Shown one piece after another: positions 54,992-64,000 of a DNA stretch of 64,000 nucleotides. The position numbers and the translations under genes are program-made. Source of the DNA: Streptomyces lucensis JCM 4490. Its GTDB lineage: Bacteria > Actinomycetota > Actinomycetes > Streptomycetales > Streptomycetaceae. A model generated the notes under the pieces. That model did not search any database, had not been told where the DNA came from, and saw only the letters and a program-made list of their open reading frames with translations. Each line of letters opens with the position of its first letter. Within the stretch, counting starts at the first letter, position 1. The stretch lies in contig NZ_BMUE01000002.1 in the NCBI RefSeq assembly GCF_014650035.1, positions 434,001 through 498,000 of the forward strand, written 5' to 3'.

Positions 54992-55897
54992 ATGTCCGTC
55001 CGTGAACTGGTGGTCCTCGGCACCGCCAGCCAGGTCCCGACCCGGCACCGCAACCACAACGGCTACCTGCTGCGGTGGGACGGCGAGGGCATCCTGTTCG
55101 ACCCCGGCGAGGGCACGCAGCGCCAGATGCTGCGTGCCGGGGCCGCCGCCCACGACCTGAACCGGATCTGCGTCACCCACTTCCACGGCGACCACTCGCT
55201 GGGCCTCGCCGGGGTCATCCAGCGGATCAACCTCGACCAGGTCCCGCACGAGGTCACCGCGCACTACCCGCGCTCCGGGCAGCGCTTCTTCGACCGGCTG
55301 CGGTACGCGACCGCCTACCGGGAGACGGCCGGCCTCACCGAGGCACCGGTCGCCGCCGACGGCATCCTCGCGGTGACCCGGTCGTACACCCTGGAGGCCC
55401 GCAGGCTGTCCCACCCGGTCGAGTCCTTCGGCTACCGCCTGATCGAGCCCGACGGCCGCCGCATGCTGCCCGACCGTCTCGCCGCGCACGGCATCAAGGG
55501 CCCGGACGTGGGCCTCCTCCAGCGCGCCGGCCGGCTCGGGGACGTGACGCTGGACGACGTCAGCGAGGTGCGGCGCGGACAGCGGTTCGCCTTCGTCATG
55601 GACACCCGGCTGTGCGACGGGGTGCACGCGCTGGCCGAGGGCTGCGACCTGCTCGTCATCGAGTCCACGTTCCTCGACGAGGACGCGGGACTGGCGGCCG
55701 ACCACGGCCACCTGACCGCCGGGCAGGCCGCCGCGGTGGCCCGGGACGCGGGCGTGCGGCACCTCGTCCTCACCCACTTCAGCCAGCGCTACTCCGAGCC
55801 CGGCGAGTTCGAGCGGCAGGCGCGGGCGGCCGGGTTCGGGGGCGAACTGACCGTGGCGCACGACCTGCAGCGGGTACCGGTCCCCAAGCGCAGGTGA
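54992..55897 (+). CDS. rnz: Ribonuclease Z
   Basis: A 301-residue MBL-fold endonuclease that trims the 3' end of pre-t[14 protein letters not shown] is the metal motif; other parts are [10 protein letters not shown], the AIGHG-like arm region, MDTRLCDGV and [10 protein letters not shown], all typical of RNase Z. ATG 54992 follows the HIT stop; an ATG at 54974 overlapping that gene is less likely. tRNA-Ala in this window lacks an encoded CCA, so a tRNA 3' processing enzyme of this type is needed. Confidence 0.93.
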   Translation: MSVRELVVLGTASQVPTRHRNHNGYLLRWDGEGILFDPGEGTQRQMLRAGAAAHDLNRICVTHFHGDHSLGLAGVIQRINLDQVPHEVTAHYPRSGQRFFDRLRYATAYRETAGLTEAPVAADGILAVTRSYTLEARRLSHPVESFGYRLIEPDGRRMLPDRLAAHGIKGPDVGLLQRAGRLGDVTLDDVSEVRRGQRFAFVMDTRLCDGVHALAEGCDLLVIESTFLDEDAGLAADHGHLTAGQAAAVARDAGVRHLVLTHFSQRYSEPGEFERQARAAGFGGELTVAHDLQRVPVPKRR

Positions 55898-55917
55898 AAC
55901 CGCAGGTCACTGGGTCG

Positions 55918-55923
55918 TACGAT
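55918..55923 (+). promoter_or_regulatory. -10 box of the deaminase gene
   Basis: TACGAT, six bases, then ATG 55930: a leaderless arrangement. Confidence 0.45.
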
Positions 55924-55929
55924 GCTTTG

Positions 55930-56934
55930 ATGCCCCTCCCCAAAGCAGAGCTGCACCTCCACGTCGAAGGCACCCTGGAGCCGGAGCTGGCGTTCGAGCT
56001 GGCCGCCCGCAACGGCGTCGAGCTGCCCTATGCCGGCACCGACGAGCTGCGCGAGGCGTACCGGTTCGAGGACCTCCAGTCCTTCCTGGACCTGTACTAC
56101 GAGCTGATGGCCGTCCTGCTCACCGAGCAGGACTTCGCCGACCTGGCCGACGCCTACCTCGCCCGGGCCGCCGCCCAGGGCGTGCGGCACGCGGAGATCT
56201 TCTTCGACCCGCAGGCCCACCTCGCCCGGGGCGTGTCCATGGGCACGGTCGTGGAGGGGCTGTGGCGGGCGCTCGGCCGCAGCGAGGAGAACCACGGGAT
56301 CTCCACCAGGCTCATCCTCTGCTTCCTGCGCGACGAGTCCGCCGAGTCCGCGTTCGAGACCCTGGAGGCGGCACGGCCGTACCTGGACCGGATCACCGGG
56401 ATCGGCCTGGACTCCGCCGAGGTCGGACACCCGCCGGCGAAGTTCCGCCGGGTGTACGAGGCCGCCGCCGCGCTCGGGCTGCGCCGGGTCGCGCACGCCG
56501 GCGAGGAAGGCCCGCCGCAGTACATCACCGAGGCGCTGGACGTGCTCGGTGTCGAGCGCGTCGACCACGGCCTGCGCTGCATGGAGGACCCGGCGCTGGT
56601 CGAGCGGCTGGTCCGGGACCGCGTCCCGCTCACGCTGTGCCCGCTGTCCAACGTCCGGCTGCGCACGGTGGACACCCTGGCCGACCACCCGCTGCCGGCC
56701 ATGCTCGACGCCGGTCTGCTGTGCACGGTCAACTCGGACGACCCGGCGTACTTCGGCGGGTACGCCGGCGACAACTTCGCGGCCGTACGGCGGTCGCTGG
56801 GCCTCACCGAGGACCGGCTGCGCGAGCTGGCCCGCAACTCCTTCCTCGCCTCCTTCCTGGAGGACGACGAGGAGCGCCGGGCCCGCTACCTCGCCGAGGT
56901 GGCGGCGTACGAGTTCGGGGACGCGGTGTCGTAG
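55930..56934 (+). CDS. Adenosine/adenine deaminase, probably adenine deaminase
   Basis: A 334-residue zinc amidohydrolase. Metal ligands: H9 and H11 in ELHLHVEG, the histidine in VAHAGEEGP and the aspartate in VNSDDPAYFGG. GLDSAEVGHPPAKF and HAGEEGPPQYI, with the conserved pair of glutamates, look like the adenine deaminase branch (the yeast Aah1 type) more than adenosine deaminase. It would convert adenine to hypoxanthine for purine salvage. The gene is probably leaderless. Its 3' end overlaps the convergent MFS gene by 49 bases. Confidence 0.88.
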   Translation: MPLPKAELHLHVEGTLEPELAFELAARNGVELPYAGTDELREAYRFEDLQSFLDLYYELMAVLLTEQDFADLADAYLARAAAQGVRHAEIFFDPQAHLARGVSMGTVVEGLWRALGRSEENHGISTRLILCFLRDESAESAFETLEAARPYLDRITGIGLDSAEVGHPPAKFRRVYEAAAALGLRRVAHAGEEGPPQYITEALDVLGVERVDHGLRCMEDPALVERLVRDRVPLTLCPLSNVRLRTVDTLADHPLPAMLDAGLLCTVNSDDPAYFGGYAGDNFAAVRRSLGLTEDRLRELARNSFLASFLEDDEERRARYLAEVAAYEFGDAVS

Positions 56935-58112
56935 GCCCGCCGGACGGGCACGGCGGACGTCTCCACCGGGACCTCCACGACCGGGAGCGCCCGCCTGCCG
57001 GTCCGCAGGGCCACCGCCGTCATCGGCACGGCGGCCAGCAGGAGCCCGGCGGCGAGGAGCAGGCCCGTCGCCGGGAACCCGGCCCACCCCGCCAACACGC
57101 TCCCGGCCAGCGGGCCCGCCGCCGTCCCCAGGGAGGCCGACGAGCCGACCAGGACCGCCCAGCGGCCCCGCGGGTCGAGGGAGGCGGCGAGGCCGATGAC
57201 GTACGACAGCACGACCGGGTAGAGCAGGTTCCAGGAGATCTCGCCCGCCGCGAAGGCCGGCAGGTCCCGCGCGGACGCGCTCAGGGCGACGCAGCCGGCG
57301 ATGAGCGCCGTACCGGCGCCGATGGGCAGCGCCCGGCCGAGCCGCGGCCCGAGCGCTCCGGCGCCCACGACGCCGGCCAGACCGGCGCCGAGCGCCACCG
57401 CGAACACCGCGCCCACGGTGACCTCGGTGAGGTGGGCCTGTGCGGTGCCGATGCGCCCGCTGACGCCCCACAGGGAGTTCTGGGCGAGAGACCAGCAGGG
57501 CATGGCGGCGGCGAGCAGCAGCCCGGCGCGCGGCCGGGGCAGGCGGCCGCGCCCCAGGGACGTGTGGACGGCCGCCGTGCGGGCGGACAGCCGGCCGGTG
57601 ACGGGCCAGACGGCGAGCGCGGTCAGCGCGAGGGCGGCGAGCGGGAGACCGTGGCCCGGGCCGAGCCGGGGGATCGTCAGGTAGAGGGCGCCGGCGAGGG
57701 CGGAGACGCCGAGCAGGCCGAGCGTGGTGACGCGGTGCGGATCGCGCTGGGCGGCGATCCCGCTCGCGGCGACCGCCGTGACCGTGCCCGACCCGAACCC
57801 GCCGGCGAGCGCGCCCGCGACCACGGCGGGTACGCACCCGGTGAGGGCGGCGCCGCCGTAGCCGAGGAAGGCGAGCGCGAGGCCGGTGCGGGCGAGCGTC
57901 CGGGGGCCGAGGCGGTCCACCCGGGAGGCCAGCAGGAAGCCCGCCGTCGCCGAACTCAGCAGCAGGGCGCTGCCGATGGCACCGGCCTGGGTGGCGGTGA
58001 GCGGGAGCCCGCCGTCGAGTCTGCCGACCGTGGTCGGCAGCAGGTAGGGGGCGAGGTACCCGGCCGTGAAAAGGGCGACGAGGGGCCAGGGCATGGAGCG
58101 GGGGGCGGACAC
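56886..58112 (-). CDS. MFS transporter
   Basis: A 408-residue, 12-span major facilitator. The first helix reads PWPLVALFTAGYLAPYLLP; ASRVDRLGPRTLARTG corresponds to motif A between helices 2 and 3. The sequence is very rich in Ala, Gly and Leu, and its subfamily is not clear. GTG 58112, behind GGGAA, is taken as the start; longer versions from 58202 would add a Pro/Ser-rich stretch. It is divergent from the glucarate dehydratase gene, so it could import a sugar acid, but nothing in the sequence proves that. Confidence 0.8.
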   Translation of the reverse strand: MSAPRSMPWPLVALFTAGYLAPYLLPTTVGRLDGGLPLTATQAGAIGSALLLSSATAGFLLASRVDRLGPRTLARTGLALAFLGYGGAALTGCVPAVVAGALAGGFGSGTVTAVAASGIAAQRDPHRVTTLGLLGVSALAGALYLTIPRLGPGHGLPLAALALTALAVWPVTGRLSARTAAVHTSLGRGRLPRPRAGLLLAAAMPCWSLAQNSLWGVSGRIGTAQAHLTEVTVGAVFAVALGAGLAGVVGAGALGPRLGRALPIGAGTALIAGCVALSASARDLPAFAAGEISWNLLYPVVLSYVIGLAASLDPRGRWAVLVGSSASLGTAAGPLAGSVLAGWAGFPATGLLLAAGLLLAAVPMTAVALRTGRRALPVVEVPVETSAVPVRRAYDTASPNSYAATSAR

Positions 58113-58383
58113 GGGCGTTCCCAGGGCAGGCTGAAGGAGCGGCTCGAGAGCCGGGGGAGAGGGGAGGGCGACGGCCGTCGACGGACGGGAACGCGCGAGC
58201 AAGTTGTATCAAGCACGCGGTTGCGGAAGAAGATCGGGTGACGTGATCTGGGTCACTGGTGCGTTTGGGTTCGGCGATCTCGGGTAAAGGCGCGCGCTTT
58301 CCCGGGTGCCGTTGACGGCCTCCTGTCCGTCTACATAGCCTCAGTTCTCATACATGGACGAGCGTCTGACGTGGGAGCCCCCC

Positions 58384-59673
58384 GTGACCCGTGACCTGAC
58401 CATCTCCGAGGTGCGGCTGACGCCGATCCTGGTGGCCGACCCGCCCCTGCTCAACACCCAGGGGGTGCACCAGCCGTACACACCCCGGCTGATCGTGGAG
58501 ATCGTCACGGCCGACGGTGTCACGGGGCTCGGCGAGACCTACGGCGACACCGGGTACCTGGACCTGGCCCGTTCGCTCGCCGCACGGCTCCCCGGCCGGT
58601 CGGTCACGGATGTGAACGGTATGTTCGCGATCGATCTCCCCGTGGACGAGTCGCAGGTGGCGGGCGCCGTGGACGCGGGCGGGCTGCGCGGGGTGCAGAG
58701 CGCGGGCAAACTGCGGCTGTCCGTGCTGTCCGCCTTCGAGGTCGCCTGCCTGGACGCCCAGGGCAGGGCGTTCGGACTGCCCGTGCACGCGCTCCTCGGC
58801 GGCAAGGTCCGCGACGCCGTCGAGTACAGCGCCTACCTGTTCTACAAATGGGCCCGGCACCCGGCGGGCGTGCCGGCCGAACCGGACCGGTGGGGCGCCG
58901 CCCTGGACCCGGCCGGAATCGTTGCGCAGGCGCGGGAGCTGCGGCGGCGGCACGGCTTCGGCTCGTTCAAGCTCAAGGGCGGTGTGTTCCCGCCCGGCGA
59001 GGAGGTCGCCGCGGTGCGCGCCCTCGCCGAGGCCTTCCCCGGGCACCCGCTGCGCCTCGACCCCAACGGCGCCTGGTCGGTGGCCACCTCGCTGAAGGTG
59101 GCGGAGGAACTCGGTGACGTCCTGGAGTACCTGGAGGACCCGACGCTGGGCACCCCCGCCATGGCAGAGGTCTCGGCGGCCACCCGCGTCCCGCTCGCCA
59201 CCAACATGTGCGTGACCACCTTCGGGGAGATCGCGGAGGCGTTCACGAAGGACGCCGTCCAGATCGTCCTCTCCGACCACCACTACTGGGGCGGACTGCG
59301 CAACACCCGCCACCTCGCGGCGATCTGCGCGGCCTTCGGCGTCGGGGTGTCCATGCACTCCAACACCCACCTCGGCATCAGCCTCGCCGCCATGACCCAC
59401 GTGGCGTCGACCGTGCCGGACCTCCACCACGCCTGCGACTCGCACTACCCCTGGCAGTCGGAGGACGTCCTCACCGAGCGGCTCACCTTCACCGGCGGCT
59501 CGGTCACGGTGTCCGACGCGCCCGGCCTCGGCGTCGAACTGGACCGGGACGAACTCGCCCGGCTGCACCGGCGGTGGGCCGACGACGACGGCTCGCTGCG
59601 GGACCGGGACGACGCGGCGGCGATGCGGGCGGCCGAACCGGGGTGGCGGACACCGGTGATGCCGCGCTGGTGA
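58384..59673 (+). CDS. Glucarate dehydratase-like enolase-superfamily enzyme
   Basis: A 429-residue enzyme of the mandelate racemase/enolase superfamily. The catalytic lysines are in FKLKGG, metal ligands in RLDPNGAW and YLEDPTLG, and the later base positions in SDHHYWGG and HSNTHLGIS; this set is that of D-glucarate dehydratase, which makes 5-keto-4-deoxyglucarate. LLNTQGVHQPYTPRLI near the start is also a typical glucarate dehydratase stretch. GTG 58384 has GGGAG six bases upstream; ATG 58354 is a possible earlier start. A PfkB kinase follows after 73 bases. Confidence 0.87.
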   Translation: MTRDLTISEVRLTPILVADPPLLNTQGVHQPYTPRLIVEIVTADGVTGLGETYGDTGYLDLARSLAARLPGRSVTDVNGMFAIDLPVDESQVAGAVDAGGLRGVQSAGKLRLSVLSAFEVACLDAQGRAFGLPVHALLGGKVRDAVEYSAYLFYKWARHPAGVPAEPDRWGAALDPAGIVAQARELRRRHGFGSFKLKGGVFPPGEEVAAVRALAEAFPGHPLRLDPNGAWSVATSLKVAEELGDVLEYLEDPTLGTPAMAEVSAATRVPLATNMCVTTFGEIAEAFTKDAVQIVLSDHHYWGGLRNTRHLAAICAAFGVGVSMHSNTHLGISLAAMTHVASTVPDLHHACDSHYPWQSEDVLTERLTFTGGSVTVSDAPGLGVELDRDELARLHRRWADDDGSLRDRDDAAAMRAAEPGWRTPVMPRW

Positions 59674-59746
59674 CGGCTGCGACCGGCGGTCCCGGTGGGG
59701 CCCCTGGTGCACACTGGCCACAACCGCACCACGTCAGGGAGCGCAC

Positions 59747-60895
59747 GTGACCCCGTCGCACACGATCGCCGGAGAGGAACCCGAACACCTCACGCAGGCC
59801 GCGCGCCGGCAGGCCCAGGTGGACCCGCTCGCCGCCCTGCGCGCCCCCGGCGACCCGCCCTGGGACGTCTACCTCACGGGCACCGTCTTCCTCGACATCG
59901 TCTTCACCGGCCTGGACTCGGCGCCCGTGCGCGGCACCGAGTCCTGGGCCCGGGGCATGGGCTCGAGCCCGGGCGGGATCGCCAACATGGCCGCCGCCCT
60001 CGCCCGCCTCGGCCTGCGCACGTCCCTCGCCGCGGCCTTCGGCGACGACCACTACGGCGAGTACTGCTGGGACGCCCTCGAACACGGCGAGGGCATCGAC
60101 CTCTCGGCCTCGCGCACCGTGCCCGGCTGGCACTCGCCGGTGACCGTCTCCATGGCCTACGAGGGCGAGCGCACGATGGTGTCCCACGGGCACGAGCCGC
60201 CGCCCGAGGAGCCGGCGCCGGACTTCCCGCCCAGGGCCCGGGCGGCCGTCGCCTCCCTCACGCCGGGGCGCCGCGCACCCTGGATCGCGCAGGCCGCCCG
60301 CGCGGGCACCCGGGTCTTCGCCGACGTCGGCTGGGACGAGACCGGGGCGTGGGACCTTCGGGGGCTGGCCGACCTGGAGCACTGCGAGGCGTTCCTGCCC
60401 AACGCCGAGGAGGCGCGGCGCTACACGGGGGCGGACTGCCCCCGGGCCGCCGCGCACGCCCTGACCGAGTACGTACCGGTCGCCGTCGTGACCCTCGGCT
60501 CCGAGGGTGCGTACGCGGTGGACCGGCGGACGGGGGAGGCGGCCGAGGTGCCCGCCATCGCCGTGGAGGCGCTGGATCCCACCGGGGCGGGGGACGTGTT
60601 CGTCGCCGGGTTCGTCACCGGGAGCCTGGCGGGGTGGCCGCTGGCTGACCGGCTGGCCTTCGCGGGGCTGACCGCGGCCCTGTCGGTGCAGGAGTTCGGC
60701 GGATCGCTGTCGGCGCCGGGCTGGTCGGAGATCGGGGCGTGGTGGCGGCGCGTGCAGTCGCTGCCGGGGCGGGAGCAGCCGCCCGCGGCCCTCGGGCGGT
60801 ACACGTTCCTGGAGACGCTGGTGCCGGAGGAACTGGACCGGCCCTGGCCGTTGCGGCGGGCGGTGCCCACCATCGGATTCCGCGGGACCGGCTGA
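59747..60895 (+). CDS. PfkB-family carbohydrate kinase
   Basis: A 382-residue ribokinase-type sugar kinase. GMGSSPGGIANMAAALARLG is the N-terminal sugar-binding signature and DPTGAGDVFVAGF the C-terminal signature with the catalytic aspartate. The protein has extra segments at both ends (40 residues before the core and about 60 after it) compared with ribokinase. GTG 59747 has AGGGAG upstream. Next to glucarate dehydratase it could phosphorylate a sugar-acid intermediate, but the substrate is not predictable. Confidence 0.87.
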   Translation: MTPSHTIAGEEPEHLTQAARRQAQVDPLAALRAPGDPPWDVYLTGTVFLDIVFTGLDSAPVRGTESWARGMGSSPGGIANMAAALARLGLRTSLAAAFGDDHYGEYCWDALEHGEGIDLSASRTVPGWHSPVTVSMAYEGERTMVSHGHEPPPEEPAPDFPPRARAAVASLTPGRRAPWIAQAARAGTRVFADVGWDETGAWDLRGLADLEHCEAFLPNAEEARRYTGADCPRAAAHALTEYVPVAVVTLGSEGAYAVDRRTGEAAEVPAIAVEALDPTGAGDVFVAGFVTGSLAGWPLADRLAFAGLTAALSVQEFGGSLSAPGWSEIGAWWRRVQSLPGREQPPAALGRYTFLETLVPEELDRPWPLRRAVPTIGFRGTG

Positions 60896-60925
60896 GCGGC
60901 CGGAGGCACCGCCGGACGGGGGGGG

Positions 60926-60950
60926 CCGGGCCGGCCGGGCGGCGGCCCGG
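60926..60950 (+). terminator. Weak hairpin after the PfkB gene
   Basis: CCGGGCC (60926-60932) pairs with GGCCCGG (60944-60950) in a very GC-rich stretch. The rest of 60896-61070 shows TACTCT at 60995-61000 as a possible -10 box for phoH. Confidence 0.35.
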
Positions 60951-61070
60951 AACGGCCCACGGAAAAGCCCTTCGGCCTTGTCGGTGCCCCGTCGTACTCT
61001 GGACTGTGCGAGGCCGCCCTCAGCTACGCGGCCGTGAAGAGGAGGAACCGCAGGCCTTCAGCGCCGGCCC

Positions 61071-62150
<1,080 letters not shown>

Positions 62151-62162
62151 ACCAGCACGACC

Positions 62163-62660
62163 ATGTCGATCGACGTCAACAACGAGTCCGGCACCGAGGT
62201 CGACGAGCAGGCGATCCTCGACATCGCCCGCTACGCGCTCGCACGGATGCGCATCCACCCGCTCTCCGAGCTCTCGGTGATCGTCGTGGACGCCGACGCC
62301 ATGGCGCAGCTGCACGTCCAGTGGATGGACCTGCCCGGGCCCACCGATGTCATGTCGTTCCCGATGGACGAGCTGCGGCCGCCGTCCAAGGACGACGACG
62401 AGCCGCCGCAGGGGCTGCTCGGCGACATCGTGCTGTGCCCGGAGGTCGCCAGGAAGCAGGGGGAGGAAGCGCCCACGCGGCACTCCATGGACGAGGAGCT
62501 CCAGCTGCTCACCGTCCACGGCGTGCTGCACCTGCTCGGCTACGACCACGAGGAGCCCGACGAGAAGGCCGAGATGTTCGGGCTCCAGGCCGCCATCGTC
62601 GACGGGTGGCGGGCCGAGCACGGCCTGACCGGGCCGTCGCCGGCGCCGACCGTCTCGTAA
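62163..62660 (+). CDS. ybeY: Endoribonuclease YbeY
   Basis: A 165-residue zinc endoribonuclease for 16S rRNA 3' maturation and ribosome quality control. The zinc motif is [16 protein letters not shown] (about 119-134), and [10 protein letters not shown] is the other family signature. It starts at ATG 62163, 12 bases after phoH. CorC-like follows 9 bases after its stop, so the three genes form an operon. Confidence 0.96.
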   Translation: MSIDVNNESGTEVDEQAILDIARYALARMRIHPLSELSVIVVDADAMAQLHVQWMDLPGPTDVMSFPMDELRPPSKDDDEPPQGLLGDIVLCPEVARKQGEEAPTRHSMDEELQLLTVHGVLHLLGYDHEEPDEKAEMFGLQAAIVDGWRAEHGLTGPSPAPTVS

Positions 62661-62669
62661 GCGGGCCGC

Positions 62670-63971
62670 ATGTCTCCGCAGATCGTGGTCGGCGCGATCG
62701 CGCTGGTCGTCGTCGCCTGGCTCGCCGCCTGCGCGGAGGCGGGCCTGGCCCGCGTCTCCAGCTTCCGGGCCGAGGAGGCCGTCAAGTCCGGCCGGCGCGG
62801 CAGCGCCAGGCTCGCCCAGGTCGCCGCGGACCCGACCCGCTACCTCAACGTGGCCCTGCTGGTCCGCGTCGCCTGCGAGATGGCCGCCGCGGCCATGGTG
62901 ACGTACGCCTGCCTGCAGGAGTTCGACGCCACCTGGCAGGCGCTGCTCGTCGCCATCGGCGTGATGGTCCTCGTGTCGTACGTCGCCGTCGGCGTCTCCC
63001 CGCGCACCATCGGCCGCCAGCACCCGCTGAACACGGCGACGGCGGCCGCGTACGTGCTGCTGCCGCTGGCCCGGATCATGGGCCCGATCCCGTCGCTGCT
63101 GATCCTCATCGGCAACGCGCTCACCCCCGGCAAGGGCTTCCGCCGCGGCCCGTTCGCCTCCGAGGCGGAGCTGCGCGCGCTGGTCGACCTCGCCGAGCAG
63201 GAGTCCCTGATCGAGGACGAGGAGCGCCGCATGGTGCACTCGGTGTTCGAGCTGGGGGACACCCTCGTGCGCGAGGTCATGGTGCCGCGCACCGACCTCG
63301 TCGTCATCGAGCGGTACAAGACCATCCGGCAGGCCCTCACCCTCGCCCTGCGCTCCGGCTTCTCCCGCATCCCGGTCACCGGGGAGAGCGAGGACGACAT
63401 CGTCGGGATCGTCTACCTCAAGGACCTGGTCCGCAAGACGCACATCAGCCGCGACGCCGAGAACGACCTGGTGTCCACGGCCATGCGCCCGGCCGTCTTC
63501 GTGCCCGACACCAAGAACGCCGGCGACCTGCTGCGCGAGATGCAGAAGGAACGCAACCACGTCGCCGTCGTCATCGACGAGTACGGCGGCACCGCCGGCA
63601 TCGTCACCATCGAGGACATCCTGGAGGAGATCGTCGGCGAGATCACCGACGAGTACGACCGGGAACTCCCGCCGGTCGAGGACCTCGGCGACGACCGCCA
63701 CCGGGTCACCGCGCGCCTGGACATCACCGACCTCGGCGAGCTGTACGGCCTGGAGGAGTACGACGACGAGGACGTGGAGACCGTCGGCGGACTGCTCGCC
63801 AAGGCCCTGGGCCGCGTGCCCATCGCCGGCGCCTCCGCGCAGGTCGAACTGCCCGACGGACGCAGGCTGAGGCTGACGGCGGAGGCGGCGGCCGGCCGCC
63901 GGAACAAGATCGTCACGGTACTGGTGGAACCGGTCCCCGTGGCCGTCGCCGAGGAGGAGCGGGCCGAATGA
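62670..63971 (+). CDS. CorC/HlyC-family membrane protein with CBS domains
   Basis: A 433-residue protein. An N-terminal CNNM/DUF21 membrane domain (about 1-170, with four hydrophobic helices) is followed by two CBS domains (about 200-325; [20 protein letters not shown] and [20 protein letters not shown]) and a C-terminal CorC_HlyC domain (about 345-425, [17 protein letters not shown]). Such proteins are linked to magnesium or cobalt efflux and resistance. It is the third gene of the phoH operon. Its stop overlaps the next ATG (ATGA). Confidence 0.93.
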   Translation: MSPQIVVGAIALVVVAWLAACAEAGLARVSSFRAEEAVKSGRRGSARLAQVAADPTRYLNVALLVRVACEMAAAAMVTYACLQEFDATWQALLVAIGVMVLVSYVAVGVSPRTIGRQHPLNTATAAAYVLLPLARIMGPIPSLLILIGNALTPGKGFRRGPFASEAELRALVDLAEQESLIEDEERRMVHSVFELGDTLVREVMVPRTDLVVIERYKTIRQALTLALRSGFSRIPVTGESEDDIVGIVYLKDLVRKTHISRDAENDLVSTAMRPAVFVPDTKNAGDLLREMQKERNHVAVVIDEYGGTAGIVTIEDILEEIVGEITDEYDRELPPVEDLGDDRHRVTARLDITDLGELYGLEEYDDEDVETVGGLLAKALGRVPIAGASAQVELPDGRRLRLTAEAAAGRRNKIVTVLVEPVPVAVAEEERAE

Positions 63972-64000
63972 CCCCGAAGGAGCTGCGCGCCTTCTGCCTG
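63968..64000 (+). CDS. Start of a further gene, cut by the window edge
   Basis: ATG 63968 overlaps the preceding stop and opens [11 protein letters not shown] before the window ends. The start resembles MmcQ/YjbR-type proteins (MTPxxLRAFCL), which I recall near this spot in Streptomyces, but eleven residues do not allow a firm call. Confidence 0.5.
   Translation, partial: MTPKELRAFCL

Overview
The window is a piece of chromosomal core from a high-GC actinomycete, almost certainly a Streptomyces. Reasons: very high GC, GTG starts and GTGA/ATGA overlaps throughout, many leaderless-looking genes (a TANNNT box 6-8 bases before the start codon), and the gene order rne-rplU-rpmA-obg-proB-proA-nadD-rsfS ... 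leuS ... comEA-comEC-holA-rpsT-lepA ... hemW-hrcA-dnaJ-rsmE ... phoH-ybeY-corC, which I know from Streptomyces. No phage, insertion sequence, CRISPR array or biosynthetic gene cluster was seen.

Layout. 1-12.3 kb: RNase E/G (cut by the left edge), ribosomal proteins L21 and L27, the GTPase Obg, proline biosynthesis (proB, proA), two related membrane proteins and an M48 zinc protease. 12.3-16.6 kb: two 54-residue single-span membrane proteins, NAD synthesis (nadD), an LCP-like membrane protein lacking the usual catalytic arginines, the ribosome silencing factor RsfS and a histidine phosphatase. 16.7-21.4 kb: a 4.6 kb accessory module between two identical tRNA-Ala(GGC) genes, holding a regulator with a divergent drug exporter, two tiny zinc-binding proteins and a GT87 mannosyltransferase. 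21.4-24.4 kb: a leftward operon of a NuoF-like flavoprotein fused to a ferredoxin and a haem-b membrane protein. 24.6-27.7 kb: leuS behind what looks like a complete transcription attenuator, with a leaderless 12-residue peptide carrying three consecutive Leu codons followed by a terminator hairpin.

27.8-36.5 kb: a coiled-coil membrane protein, DegV, the DNA-uptake-type proteins ComEA and ComEC, arylamine N-acetyltransferase, DNA polymerase III delta and S20, with a 12-bp minisatellite and a double hairpin repeat between genes. 36.7-47.9 kb: LepA, an acyl-CoA ligase, an ATPase-GAF-phosphatase fusion, HemW, a DUF3097 protein with Toprim-like motifs, a metallo-hydrolase, and the CIRCE-controlled hrcA-dnaJ operon. 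48-64 kb: a nitronate monooxygenase-like enzyme with RsmE, a VOC protein, a gene broken by two frameshifts, a lipoprotein, tricorn protease, HIT protein, RNase Z, adenine deaminase, a sugar-acid cluster (MFS, glucarate dehydratase, PfkB kinase) and then PhoH-YbeY-CorC, ending in a partial gene.

Most of the window is housekeeping. It links RNA decay and ribosome maturation (RNase E/G, Obg, RsfS, RsmE, YbeY, RNase Z, LepA), translation supply (LeuS, tRNA-Ala) and proteostasis (HrcA, DnaJ, M48, tricorn). The best leads for new biology are the leuS attenuator, the NuoF-ferredoxin/haem-b pair, the cluster of small and related membrane proteins around the M48 protease, and the pseudo-LCP protein. 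All functions are read from sequence motifs and remembered family features; no database search was run.
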